From Acanthosepion esculentum (lineage: Eukaryota > Mollusca > Cephalopoda > Sepiida > Sepiidae), in NCBI GenBank assembly GCA_964036315.1, contig CAXIWW010000817.1:9831501-9895500 (forward strand): a stretch of 64,000 nt of DNA, given 5' to 3'. Both the position numbers and the translations under genes were made by a program. Under the pieces are notes generated by a model that was not told the origin of the DNA, ran no database searches, and was given only the letters and a program-made list of their open reading frames with translations. Positions 1 through 12,600 of the stretch are shown here, in pieces; position 1 is the stretch's first letter; the number at the start of each line of letters is the position of its first letter.

Positions 1-3000
1 TATCTAAAAACATGCGAACAACACCAGTTGATAGCAAAAGTGCCAACAGCTGATAGCAAAAGTGCCAACAGCTGATAGCAAAAGTGCCAACAGCACCACA
101 GTGCCAACTAGTCCAAGGTATGACTATAAACTACATCTGACAGCAAGGCTTCTGATCACAAAGGGTCCCAGCTATGAGCAAATAGTGACCCCCGACTAAA
201 AAAAAAACACTATGAAAGTATAAAAATACATGTTTATATAAAAACTTGCGAACAACAGCTGATAGCAAAACTGCCAACAGCACCACAGTGCCAACTAGTC
301 CTAGGTATGACTATAAACTACATCTGACAGCAAGGCTTCTGATCACAAAGGGTCCCAGCTATGACCAAATAGTGACCCCCCACTAAAAAAAAACACTATG
401 AAAGTATAAAAATACATGATTATATAAAAACGTGCGAACAACACCAGTTGATAGCAAAAGTGCCAACATCACCACAGCTGATAACAAAAGTGCCAACAGC
501 TGATAGCAAAAGTGCCAACAGCTGATAGCAAAAGTGCCAACAGCTGATAGCAAAAGTGCCAACAGCTGATAGCAAAAGTGCCAACAGCACCACAGTGCCA
601 ACTAGTCCTAGGTATGATTATAAACTACATCTGACAGCAAGGATTCTGATCACAAAGAGTCCCTGCTATGAGCAAATACTGACCCTCCACTAAAAAAAAA
701 ACACTATGAAAGTATAAAAATACATGTTTATATAAAAACTTGCGACCAACACCAGTTGATAGCAAAAGTGCCAACAGGACCACAGCTGATAGCAAAAGTG
801 CCGACAGCTGATAGCAAAAGTGCCAACAGCTGATAGCAAAAGTGCCAAAAACTGTTAGCAAAAGTGCCAACAGTTGATAGCACAAGTTCCAACAGATGAT
901 ACCAAAAGTGCCAACAGCTGATACCAAAAGTGCCAACAGCTGATACCAAAAGTGCCAAAAGCTGATAGCAAAAGTGCCAATAGCTGATAGCAAATGTGCC
1001 AACAACTGATAGCAAAAGTGCCAACAGATTATACCAAAGTGCCAACAGCTGATAGCAAAAGTGCCAACAGCTGATAGCAAGAGTGCCAACAGCTGATAGC
1101 AAAAGTGCCAACAGCAACACAGTGCCAACTATTCCTAGGTATGACTATAAACTACATCTGACTGCAAGGCTTCTGATCACAGAGGGTCCCAGCTATGAGC
1201 ATATAGTGAGCCCCCACTAAAAAAAACACTACGAAAGTATAAAAATACATGTTTATATAAAAACTTGCGAACAACGCCAGTTGATAGCAAAAGTGCCAAC
1301 AGCACCACAGCTGATAGCAAATGTGCCAACAGCTGATAGCAAAAGTGCCAACAGCTAATACCAAAAGTGCCAAAAGCTGATAGCAAAAGTGCCAACAGCT
1401 GATAGCAAAAGTGCCAACAGCACCACAGTGCCAACTAGTCCTAGGTATGAATATAAACTACATCTGACAGCAAGGCTTCTGATCACAAAGGGGCCCAGCT
1501 ATGAGCAAATAGTGACCCCCCACTTAAAAAAACTCTATGAAAGTATAAAAATACATGTTTATATAAAAACTTGCGAACAACACCAGTTGATAGCAAAAGT
1601 GCCAACAGCACCACAGCTGATAGCAAAAGTGCCAACAGCTGATAGCAACAGTGGCAACAGCTGCTAGCAAAAGTGCCAAAAGCTGATAGCAAAAGTGACA
1701 ACAGCTGATAGCAAAAGTGCCAACAGCTGATACCAAAAGTGCCAAAAGCTGATAGCAAAAGTCCCAACGGCTGATAGCAAAAGTGCCAACAGCTGATAGC
1801 AAAAGCGCCAAAAGCTGATACCGAAAGTGCCAAAAGCTGATAGCAAAAGTGCCAACAACTGATAGCAAAAGTGCCAACACCACCACAGTGCCAACTATTC
1901 CTCGGTATGACTATAAACTACATCACAAAGGGTCCCAGCTATGAGCAAATAGTGATCCCCCACTAAAAACAAAAAACACTATGAAATTATAAAAATACAT
2001 GTTTATATAAAAACTTGCGAACAACACCAGTTGATAGCAAAAGTGCAAACAGCACCACAGCTGATAGCAAAAGTGCCAACAGCTGATAGCAAAAGTGCCA
2101 ACAGCTGATAGCAAAAGTGCCAAGAGCACCACAGTGCCAACTAGTCCTAGGTATGACTATAAACTACATCTGACAGCAAGGCTTCTGATCACAAAGGATC
2201 CCAGCTATGAGCAAATAGTGACACCCCACTAAAAAAAACCCACTATGAAAGTATAAAAATACATGTTTATATAAAAACTTGCGAACAACACCAGTTCATA
2301 GCAAAAGTGCCAACAGCACCACATCTGATAGCAAAAGTGCCAACGGCTGATAGCAAAAGTGCCAACAGCACCACAGCTGATAGCAAAAGTGCCAACAGCT
2401 GATAGCAAAAGTGCCAACAGCTGATACCAAAAGTTCCAACAGCTGATAGCAAAAGTGCCAACAGCTGATAGCAAATGTGCCAACAGCTGATAGCAAAAGT
2501 GCCAAACGCACCACAGTGCCAACTAATCCTAGGTATGACTATAAACTACATCTTACAACAAGGCTTCTGATCACAAAGGGTCCCAGCTACGAGCAAATAG
2601 TGACCCCCCACTATAAAAAAACACTATGAAAGTATAATAATTCATGTTTATATAAAAACTTGCGAACAACACCAGTTGATAGCAAAAGTGCTAACAGCTG
2701 ATAGCAAAAGTGCCAGCAGCTTATAGCAAAAGTGCCAACAGCTGATAGCAAAAGTGCCAACATCACCACAGTGCCAAGTAGTCCTAGGTATGACTATAAA
2801 CTACATCTGACATCAAGGCTTCTGATCACAAAGGGTCCCAGCTATGAACAAATAGTTACCCCCCATTAAAAAAAAAACACTATGAATGTATAAAAATACA
2901 TGTTTATATAAAAACTTGCGAACAACACCAGTTGATAGCAAAAGTGCCAACAGCACCACAGCTGATAGCAAAAGTGCCAACAGCTGATAGCAAATGTGCC

Positions 3001-3295
3001 AACAGCTGATACCAAAACTGCAAAAAGCTGATAGCAAAAGTGCCAACAGCTGATACCAAAAGTGCCAAACTGATAGCAAAAGTGCCAACAGCTGATAGCA
3101 AAAGTGCCAACAGCTGATAGTGCCAAACGCACCACAGTGCCAACTAGTCCTAGGTATGACTATAATCTACATCCGACAGCAAGGCTTCTGATCACAAAGG
3201 GTCCCAGCTATGAGCAAATAGTGACCCCCCACTATAAAAAAACACTATGAAAGTATAAAAATTCATGTTTATATAAAAACTTGTGAACAACACCA

Positions 3296-4036
3296 GTTGA
3301 TAGCAAAAGTGCCAACAGCTCATAGCAAAAGTGCTAACAGCACCACAGCTGATAGCAAAAGTGCCAACAGCTGATAGCCAAAGTGCCAACAGCTGATACC
3401 AAAAGTGCCAAAAGCTGATACCAAAAGTGCCAACATCTGATAGCAAAAGTGCCAACAGCTGATAGCAAAAGTGGCAACAGCTGATACCAAATGTGCCGAA
3501 ATCTGATAGAAAAAGTGCCAACTGCTGATAGCAAAAGTGCCAACAGCTGATAGCAAAAGTGCCAAAACTGATGGCAAAAGTGCCAACAGCTGATAGCAAA
3601 AGTGCCAGCAGCTGATAGCAAAAGTGCCAACAGCTGATAGCAAAAGTGGCAACAGCACCACAGCTGATAGCAAAAGTGCCAACAGCTGATAGGAAAAGTG
3701 CCAACAGCTGGTAGCAAAAGTGCCAAAAGCTGATAGCAAAATTGCCAACAGCTGATAGCAAAAGTGCCAACAGCTGGTAGCAAAAGTGCCAACAGCTGAT
3801 ACCAAAAGTGCCAAAAGCTGATAGCAAAAGTGCCAACAGCTGGTAGCAAAAGTGCCAAAAGCTGATACCAAAAGTGCCAACAGCTGATAGCAAAAGTGCC
3901 AACGGCTGATAGCAAAAGTGCCAACAGCTGATAGCAAAAGCGCCAAAAGCTGATACCGAAAGTGCCAAAAGCTGATAGCAAAAGTGCCAACAGCTGATAG
4001 CAAAAGTGCCAACAGCTAATAGCAAAAGTGCCAACA
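3296..4036 (-). repeat. Longest uninterrupted 22-mer run (about 33 monomers)
   Basis: Between the linker ending near 3295 and the one starting near 4037 lie about 33 consecutive 22-bp monomers, against typical runs of 3 to 10. CACCACAG spacers lie inside the run (3341-3348 and near 3656), so it looks like two composite units that lost an intervening linker. Variants GATACC and CCAAAAGCTG recur as linked pairs. The run leaves minus-strand frames open for more than 200 codons in all three phases, which explains the longest open frame of the window. Confidence 0.9.
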
Positions 4037-6381
4037 CCACCACAGTGCCAACTAGTCCTAGGTATGACTATAAACTACATCTGACAGCAAGGCTTCTGTT
4101 CACAAAGGGTCCAAGCTATGAGCAAATAGTGACCCCCCACTAAAAAAAAAACACTATGAAATTATACAAATACATGTTTATATAAAAACTTGCGAACAAC
4201 ACCAGTTGATAGCAACAGTGCAAACAGCACCACAGCTGATAGCAAAAGTGCCAACAGCTGATAGCAAAAGTGCCGACAGCTGATAGCAAAAGTGCCATCA
4301 GCCCCACAGTGCCAACTAGTCCTAGGTATGACTATAAACTAAATCTGACAGCAAGGCTTCTGATCACAAAGTGTCCCAGCTTTGAGCAAATAGTGACACC
4401 CCACTAAAAAAAAAACATTATCAATGTATAAAAATACATGTTTATATAAAAACTTGCGAACAACACCAGTTGATAGCCAAAGTGCCAACAGCACCACAGC
4501 TGATAGCAAAAGTGCCAACAGCTGATAGCAAAAGTGCAAACCGCTGATATCAAAAGTGCCAACAGCTGATACCAAAAGTGCCAAACGCTGATAGCAAAAG
4601 TGCCAACAGCTGATAGCAAAAGTGCCAACAGCTGATAGCAAAAGTGCCAACAGCACCACAGCTGATAGCAAAAGTGCCAACAGCACCACATTGCCAACTT
4701 GTCCAAGGTATGACTATAAACTACATCTGACAGCAAGGCTTCTGATCACAAAGTGTCCCAGATATGAGCAAATAGTGACCCCCCACTAAAAAAAAAACAC
4801 TATGAAAATATAAAAATACATGTTTATATAAAAACTTGCGAACAACACGAGTTGATAGCAAAAGTGCCAACAGCACCACAGCTGATAGCAAAAGTGCCAA
4901 CAGCTGATAGCAAAAGTGCCAACAGCTGATAGTAAAAGTGCCAACAGCACCACAGCTGATAGCAAATTGCCAACAGCTGATAGTAAAAGTGCCAACAGCT
5001 GATAGCAAAAGTGCCAACAGCTGATAGCAAAAGTGCCAACAGCACCACATTGCAAACTTGTCCAAGGTATGACTATAAACTACATCTGACAGCAAGGCTT
5101 CTGACCACAAAGTGTCCAAGCTATGAGCAAATAGTGATCCCCCACTAAAAAAAACACTATGAATGTATAAAAATACATGTTTATATAAAAACTTGCGAAC
5201 AACACGAGTTGATAGCAAAAGTGCCAACAGCACCACAGCTGATAGCAAAAGTGCCAACAGCTGATAGCAAAAGTGCCAACAGCTGATAGTAAAAGTGCCA
5301 ACAGCACCACAGTGATAACTAGTCATAGGTATGATTATAAACTACATCTGACAGCAAGGCTTCTGATCACAAAGCGTCCCAGCTATGAGCAAATAGTAAA
5401 CCCCCACTAAAAAAAACACTATGAAAGTATATAAATACATGTTTATATAAAATCTTGCGAACAACACTAGTTGATAGCAAAAGTTCCAACAGCACCACAG
5501 CTGATAGCAAAAGTGCCAAAAGATGATAGCAAAAGTGCCAAAAGATGATAGCAAAAGAGCCAACAGCTGATAGCAAAAGTGCCAAAAGCTGATAGCAAAA
5601 TGCCAACAGCTGATAGCAAATGTGCCAACAGCTGATAGCAAAAGTGCCAACAGTACCACAGTGCCAACTAGTCGTAGGTATGACTATAAGCTACATCTCA
5701 CAGCAAGGCTTCTGATCACACAGGGTCCCAGCTATGAGCAAATAGTGACACCCCACTAAAAAAAACATTATGAAAGTATAAAAATACATGTTTCTATAAA
5801 AACTTGCGAACAACACCAGTTGATAGCAAAAGTACAAACAGCACCACAGCTGATAGCAAAAGTGCCAACAGCTGATAGCAAAAGTGCCAACAGCTGATAC
5901 CAAAAGTGCAAACAGCTGATAGCAAAATGCCAACAGCTGATAGCAAAATGCCAAAAGCTGATAGCAAAAGTGCCAACAGCACCACAGTGCCAACTAGTCG
6001 TAGGTATGACTATAAACTACATCTGACAGCAAGGCTTCTGATCACAAAGGGTCCCAGCTATGAGCAAATAGTGACCCCCCATTAAAAAAAAAACCATGAA
6101 TGTATAAAAATACATGTTTATATAAAAACTTGCGAACAACACCAGTTGATAGGAAAAGTGCCAACAGCACCACAGCTGATAGCAAATGTGCCAGCAGCTG
6201 ATAGCAAAAGTGCAAACAGCTGATAGCAGAAGTGCCAACAGCTGATAGCAAAAGTGCCAACATCTGATAGCAAAATTGCCAAAAGCTGATAGCAAATGTG
6301 CCAACAGCTGATAGCAGAAGTGCCAACAGCTGATAGCAAAAGTGCCAACAGCTGATAGCAAAAGTGCCAACAGCACCACAG

Positions 6382-6541
6382 TGGCAACTAGTCCTAGGTA
6401 TGATTATAAACTACATCTAACAGCAAGGCTTCTGATCAAAAAGGGTCCCAGCTATGAGCAAATAGTGACCCCCCACTAAAAAAAAAACACTATGAAATTA
6501 TAAAAATACATGTTTTTATAAAAACTAGCGAACAACACAAG
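6382..6541 (-). repeat. Representative 160-bp linker of the composite satellite
   Basis: This copy shows the linker layout. CACCACAG (6374-6381) precedes it. The linker then holds the palindromic pair ACTAGT/CCTAGG, a segment containing TCTGATCA, GAGCAAATAGTGACCCCCC, a poly(A) tract of about ten bases, CACTATGAAA, and an AT-rich stretch with TATAAAAATACATG and TATAAAAAC. A T-initial 22-mer (6542-6563) and a second CACCACAG (6564-6571) follow, then ordinary 22-mers. The AT-rich stretch resembles TATA boxes, but nothing shows transcription. With one 8-bp spacer the linker is 168 bp, close to a nucleosome repeat; that link is an inference. Confidence 0.9.
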
Positions 6542-8717
6542 TTGATAGCAAAAGTGCCAACAGCACCACAGCTGATAGCAAAAGTGCCAACAGCTGATAG
6601 CAAAAGTGCCAACAGCACCACTTTGCCAACTAGTCCTAGGTATGACTATAAACTACATCTGACAGCAAGGCTTCTGATCACAAAGGGTCCCAGCTATGAG
6701 CAAATAGTGACCCCCCACTAAAAAAACACTATGAATGTATAAATATACATGTTTATATAAAAACTTGCGAACAACACCAGTTGATAGCAAAAGTGCTAAC
6801 AGCACCACAGCTGATAGCAAAAGTGCCAACAGCTGATACCAAAAGTGCCAACAGCTGATAGCAAAAGTGCTAACATCTGACAGCAAAAGTTCCAACAGCT
6901 GATAGCAAAAGTGCCAACAGATGATACCGAAAAAACAAACAGCTGATAGCAAAAGTGCCAACAGCTGATAGCAAAAATGCCAACCGCTGATAGCAAAAGT
7001 GCAAACAGCTGATAGCAAAAGTGCCAAATGCTGATAGCAAAAGTGCGAACAGCTGATAGCAAAAGTGCCAACAGCTGATAGCAAAAGTGCCAACAGCACC
7101 ACAGTGCCAACTAGTCCTAGGTATGACTATAAGCAACATCGGACAGCTAGGTTTCTAATCACAAAGGGTCCCAGCTATGAGCAAATAGTTACCCCCACTA
7201 AAAGAAAACTCTATGAAAGTATAAAAATACATGTTTATATAAAAACTTGCGAACAACACCAGTTGATAGCAAAAGTGCAAAGAGCACCACAGCTGATACC
7301 AAAAGTGCCAACAGCTGATAGCAAAAGTGCCAACAGCTGATAGCAAAAGTGCCAACAGCTGATAGCAAAAGTGCCAAAAGCACCACAGTGCCAACTAGTC
7401 CTAGGTATGATTATAAACTACATCTGACAGCAAGGCTTCTGATCACAAAGGTCCCAGCTATGAGCAAATAGTGACCCCCCACTAAAAAAAAACACTATGG
7501 AAGTATAAAAATACATGTTTATATAAAAACTTGCGAACAACACCAGTTGATAGCAAAAGTGCCAACAGCACCAGAGCTGATACCAAAAGTCCAACAGCTG
7601 ATAGCAAAAGTGCCAACAGCTGATAGCAAAAGTGCCAACAGCTGATAGCAAAAGTGCCAACAGCTGATACCAAAAGTGCCAAAAGTTGATAGCAAAAGTG
7701 CCAACAGCTGATAGCAAAAGTGCTAACAGCACCACAGTGCCAACTATTCATAGGTATGACTATAAACTACATCTGACAGCAAGGCTTCTGATCACAAAGG
7801 TTCCCAGCTATGAGCAAATAGTTACCCCCCACTAAAAAAAAAACACTATGAAAGTATAAAAATACATGTTTATCTAAAAACTTGCGAACAACACCAGTTG
7901 ATAGCAAAAGTGCAAACAGCACCACAGCTGATAGCAAAAGTGCAACAGCTGATAGCAAAAGTGCCAACAGCTGATAGCAAAAGTGCCAACAGCTGATAGC
8001 AAAAGTACCAACAGCTGATACCAAAAGTTCCAACAGCTGATACCAAAAGTGACAACAGCTGATAGCAAAAGTGCCAACAGATGATAGTAAAATTGCCAAC
8101 AGCAGAAATCTTGCTGTCAGATGTAGTTTATAGTCATACATAGGACTAGTTGGCAATGTGGTGCTGTGTGCACTTTTGCTATCTGCTGTTGGCACTTTTG
8201 CTATCAGCTGTCTGCACTTTTGCTATCAGCTGTGGTGCTGTTGGCACTTTTGCTATCAACTGGTGTTGTTCGCAAGTTTTTATATAAACATGTATTTTTA
8301 TACTTTCATAGTGTTTTTTTTTAGTGGGGGTCACTATTTGCTCATAGCTGGGACCCTTTGTGATCAGAAGACTTGCTGTCAGATGTAGTTTATAGTCATA
8401 CCTAGGACTAGTTGGCACTGTGGTGCTGTTGACACTTTTGCTATCAGCTGTTGGCACTTTTGCTATCAGCTGTTGTCACTTTTGCTATCAGCTGTTGGCA
8501 CTTTTGCTATCAGTTGATGGCACTTTTGCTATCAGCTTTTGGCACTTTTGGTATCAGCTGTTGTCACTTTTGCTATCAGCTGTTGGCACTTTTGCTATCA
8601 GCTGTTGGCACTTTTGCTATCAGTTGTTGGCACTTTTGCTATCAGCTGTTGGCACTTTTGCTATCAGCTGTGGTGCTGTTGTCACTTTTGCTATCAACTG
8701 GTGTTGTACGCAAGTTT

Positions 8718-9047
8718 TTATATAAACATGTATTTTTATACTTTCATAGTGTTTTTTTTTAGTGGGGGGGTCACTATTTGCTCATAGCTGGGACTCTTTG
8801 TGATCAGAAGACTTGCTGTCACATGTAGTTTATACTCATACCTAGGATTAGTTGGCACTGTGGTGCTGTTGGCACTTTTGCTATCACCTGTTGGCACTTT
8901 TGCTATTAGCTGTTGGCACTTTTGCAATCAGCTGTTTGCACTTTTGCTATCAGCTGTGGTGCTGTTGGCACTTTTGCTATCAGCTGTTGGAACTTATGCT
9001 ATTAGCTGTTGGCACTTTTGCTATGAACTGGTGGTGTTCGCAAATTT
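8718..9047 (+). repeat. 330-bp tandem duplication, copy 1
   Basis: This is a complete composite unit repeated immediately downstream at a 330-bp offset. Shared private variants include a run of seven Gs in AGTGGGGGGGTCAC, GACTCTTTG, CTGTCACATG, TATACTCATACC, GGATTAG, TTGCAATCAG and GGAACTTATGC. The two copies differ by very few bases, for example GGTGGTG versus GATGGTG before TTCGCAAA. Confidence 0.92.
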
Positions 9048-9411
9048 TTATATAAACATGTATTTTTATACTTTCATAGTGTTTTTTTTTAGTGGGGGGG
9101 TCACTATTTGCTCATAGCTGGGACTCTTTGTGATCAGAAGACTTGCTGTCACATGTAGTTTATACTCATACCTAGGATTAGTTGGCACTGTGGTGCTGTT
9201 GGCACTTTTGCTATCACCTGTTGGCACTTTTGCTATTAGCTGTTGGCACTTTTGCAATCAGCTGTTTGCACTTTTGCTATCAGCTGTGGTGCTGTTGGCA
9301 CTTTTGCTATCAGCTGTTGGAACTTATGCTATTAGCTGTTGGCACTTTTGCTATGAACTGATGGTGTTCGCAAATTTTTATATAAACATGTATTTTTATA
9401 CTTTCATAGTG
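9048..9411 (+). repeat. 330-bp tandem duplication, copy 2
   Basis: Second copy of the unit at 8718-9047 with the same private variants, running slightly into the following linker before it diverges at the poly(T) tract (TTTTTGTTTT). Near identity shows a recent unequal exchange or replication slip of one whole composite unit. Confidence 0.9.
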
Positions 9412-9610
9412 TTTTTGTTTTAGTGGGGAGTCACTATTTGCTCATAGCTGGGACCCTTTGTGATCAGAAGCCTTGCTGTCAGATGTATTTTATAGTCATA
9501 CCTTGAACTAATTGGCACTGTGGTGCTGTTGGCACTTTTGCTATCAGCTGTTGGCACTTTTGCTATAAGTTGTTGGCACTTTTTCTATCAGCTTTTGGCA
9601 TTTTTGGTAT

Positions 9611-12600
9611 CAACTGGTGTTGTTCGCAAGTTTTTATATAAACATGTATTTTTATACTTTCATAATGTTTTTTTTTTTAGTGGGGTCACAATTTGCTCAT
9701 AGCTGGGACCCTTTGTGATCAGAAGACTTGCTGTCAGATGTAGTTTATAGTCATACCTAGGACTAGTTGGCACTGTGGTGCTGTTGGCACTTTTGCTATC
9801 AGCTTTTGGCACTTTTGCTATCAGCTGTTGTCACTTTTGCAATCAGCTGTTGGCATTTTGCTCTCAGTTGTTGGCACTTTTGCTATCAGCTGTTGGCACT
9901 TTTGGTATAAGCTGTTGGCACTTTTGCTATCAGCTGTTGGCACTTTTGCTTTCAGCCGTGGTGCTGTTGGCACTTTTCCTATCAACTGGTGTTGTTCGCA
10001 AGTTTTTTTATAAACATGTATTTTTATACTTTCATAGTGTTTTTTTTTAGTTGGGGGTCACTATTTGCTCATAGCTGTGTTCCTTTGTGATCAGAAGCCT
10101 TGCTGTCAGATGTAGTTTATATTCATACCTAGGACTAGTTGGCACTGTGGTGCTGTTGGCACTTTTGCTATCAGCTGTTGGTACTTTTGCTATCAGCTGC
10201 TGGCACTTTTGCTATCAGCTGTGGTGCTGTTGGCACATTTGCTATCAACTGGTGTTGTTCGCACGTTTTTATATAAACATGTATATTTATACATTCATAG
10301 TGTTTTTTTTTTGTGGGGGGTCACTATTTGCTTATAGCTGGGACCCTGTGTGTTCAGAAGCCTTGCTGTCAGATGTAGTTTATAGTCATACCTAGGACTA
10401 GTTGGCAATGTGGTGCTGTTGGCGCTTTTGCTATCAGCTGTTGGCACTTTTGCTATCAGCTGTTGGCACTTTTGCTATCAGCTGTTGGCACTTTTGGTAT
10501 CATCTGTTGAAACTTTTTCTATCAGCTGTTGGCACTTTTGCTATCAGCTTTTGGCACTTTTGCTATAAGCTGTTGGCACTTTTGCTATCAGCTGTGGTGC
10601 TGTTGGCACTTTTGCTATCAACTGGTGTTGTTCGCAAGTTTTTATATAAACATGTATTTTTGTACTTTCATAGTGTTTTTTTTTTAGTGGGGGTCACTAT
10701 TTGCTCATAGCTGGGATCCTTTGTGATCAGAAGCCTTGCTGTCAGATGTAGTTTATAGTCATACCTGGGACTAGTTGGCACTGTGGTGCTGTTGGCACTT
10801 TTGCTATCAGCTTTTGGCACTTTTGCTATCAGCTGTTGTCACTTTTGCTATCAGCTGTTGGCACTTTTGCTCTCAGTTGTTGGCACTTTTGCTATAAGCT
10901 TTTGGCACTTTTGGTATCAGCTGTTGTCACTTTTTCTATCAGCTGTTGGCACTTTTGCTATCAGCTGTTGGCACTTTTGCTATCAGCTGTGGTGCAGTTT
11001 GCACTTTTGCTATCAACTGGTGGTGTTCGCAAGTTTTCATATAAACATGTATATTTATACTTTCATAGTGTTTTTTTTTGTGGGGGGTCACTATTTGCTC
11101 ATAGCTGGGACTCTTTGTGATCAGAAGCCTTGCTGTCAGATGTAGTTTATAGTCATACCTAGGACTAGTTGGAACTGTGGTGCTGTTGGCACTTTTGCTA
11201 TCAGCTGTTGGCACTTTTGCTATCAGCTGTTGGCACTTTTGGTATCAGCTGTTGGCAATTTTGCTATCAACTGTTGGCACTTTTGCTATCAGCTGTTGGC
11301 ACTTTTGTTATCATCTGTTGGCACTTTTGTTATCAGCTGTGGTGCTGTTGGCACTTTTGCTATCAACTGGTGTTGTTCGCAAGTTTTTATATAAACATAT
11401 ATTTTTTACATTCATAGTGTTTTTTTTAGTGGGGGGTCACTATTTGCTCATAGCTGGGACCCTTTGTGATCAGAAGCCTTGCTGTCAGATGTAGTTTATA
11501 GTCATACCTTGGACTAGTTGGCCATATGGTCCTGTTGGCACTTTTGCTATCAGCTGTTGGCACTTTTGCTATCAGCTGTGGTGCTGTTGGCACTTTTGCT
11601 ATCAACTGGTGTTGTTCGCAAATTTTTATATAAACATGTATTTTTATACATTCATAGTGTTTTTTTTTATTGGGGGGTCACTATTTGCTCATAGCTGGGA
11701 CACTTTGTGATCAGAAGACTTGCTGTCAGATGTAGTTTATAGTCATACCTCGGACTAGTTGGCACTGTGGTGCCGTTGGCACTTTTGCTATCAGCTGTTG
11801 GCACTTTTGCTATCAGCTGTTTGCACTTTTACTATCAGCTGTGGTGCTGTTGGCACTTTTGCTATCGACTGGTGTTGTTCGCAAGTTTTTATATAAACAT
11901 GTATTTTTATACATTCATAGTGTTTTTTTTTTAGTGGGGGTCACTATTTGCTCATAGCTGGGACCCTTTGTGATCAGAAGCCTTGCTGTCAGATGTAGTT
12001 TATACTCATACCTAGGACTAGGTGGCACTGTGGTGCTGTTGGCACTTTCTCTATCAGCTGTTGGCACTTTTGGTATCAGCTGTTGGCACTTTTGCTATCA
12101 GTTGTTGGCACTTTTGCTTTCAGCTGTGGTGCTGTTGGCACTTTTGCTATCAACTGGTGTTGTTCGCAAGTTTTTATATAAACATCTATTTTTATACATT
12201 CATAGTGTTTTTTTTAGTGGGGGTCACTATTTGCTCATAGCTGGGACCCTTTGTGATCAGAAGCCTTGCTGTCAGATATAGTTTATAATCATACCTAGGA
12301 CTAGGTGGCACTGTGGTGCTGTTGGCACTTTTTCTATCAGCTGTTGGCACTTTTGGTATCAGCTGTTGACACTTTTGCTATCAGCTGTTGGCACTTTGGT
12401 ATAATCTGTTGGCACTTTTGCTATCAGCTGTTGTCACTTTTGGTATCATCTCTTGGCACTTGTGCTATCAGCTGTTGGCACTTTTGCTAACAGTTTTTGG
12501 CACTTTTGCTATCAGCTGTTGGCTCTTTTGCTATCAGCTGTTGGCACTTTTGCTATCAGCTGTGGTGCTGTTGGCACTTTTGCTATCAACTGGTGTTGTT

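Larger units (their letters stand above)
1..8104 (-). repeat. Composite 22-bp/linker satellite, block 1 (reverse)
   Basis: Reverse-oriented array. The 22-bp monomer reads CTGATAGCAAAAGTGCCAAC followed by AG. Runs of monomers are separated by an AT-rich linker of about 160 bp that includes ACTAGTCCTAGG, TCTGATCACAAAGGGTCCC, GTGACCCCCCACTAAA plus a poly(A) tract, and TTTATATAAAAACTTGCG. The GCGAACAAC end of successive linkers falls near 13, 248, 433, 742, 1266, 1572, 2016, 2281, 2662, 2917, 3281, 4190, 4456, 4839, 5197, 5458, 5806, 6132, 6527, 6767, 7248, 7536 and 7884, so 23 linkers are spaced 185 to 909 bp apart. Spacing varies mainly with the number of 22-mers. The block is cut by the window start, so its true left end is unknown. 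Open frames on the minus strand arise because the 22-mer has no stop codon in that direction; I do not treat them as genes. Confidence 0.97.

Noticed and set aside
3192..4043. 283-codon open frame on the minus strand, the longest of the window, and many 60-200 codon relatives
   Set aside because: They arise because the 22-mer has no stop on that strand. Their peptides are one repeated hydrophobic motif, most begin at GTG/CTG/TTG rather than ATG, and equivalent frames overlap in all three phases.
6480..6541. TATA-box promoter in the linker
   Set aside because: Only AT-rich resemblance; no gene follows, and the same stretch is repeated about 159 times in both orientations. Kept as a low-interest observation only.
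1..8104. CRISPR-like regular short repeats
   Set aside because: The 22-bp units are contiguous without unique spacers; the linkers are themselves repeated, and no cas genes are present.
8305..8330. Poly(T) tract followed by AGTGGGGGG as a transcription terminator
   Set aside because: There is no upstream stem or gene; the tract is a length-variable part of every linker.
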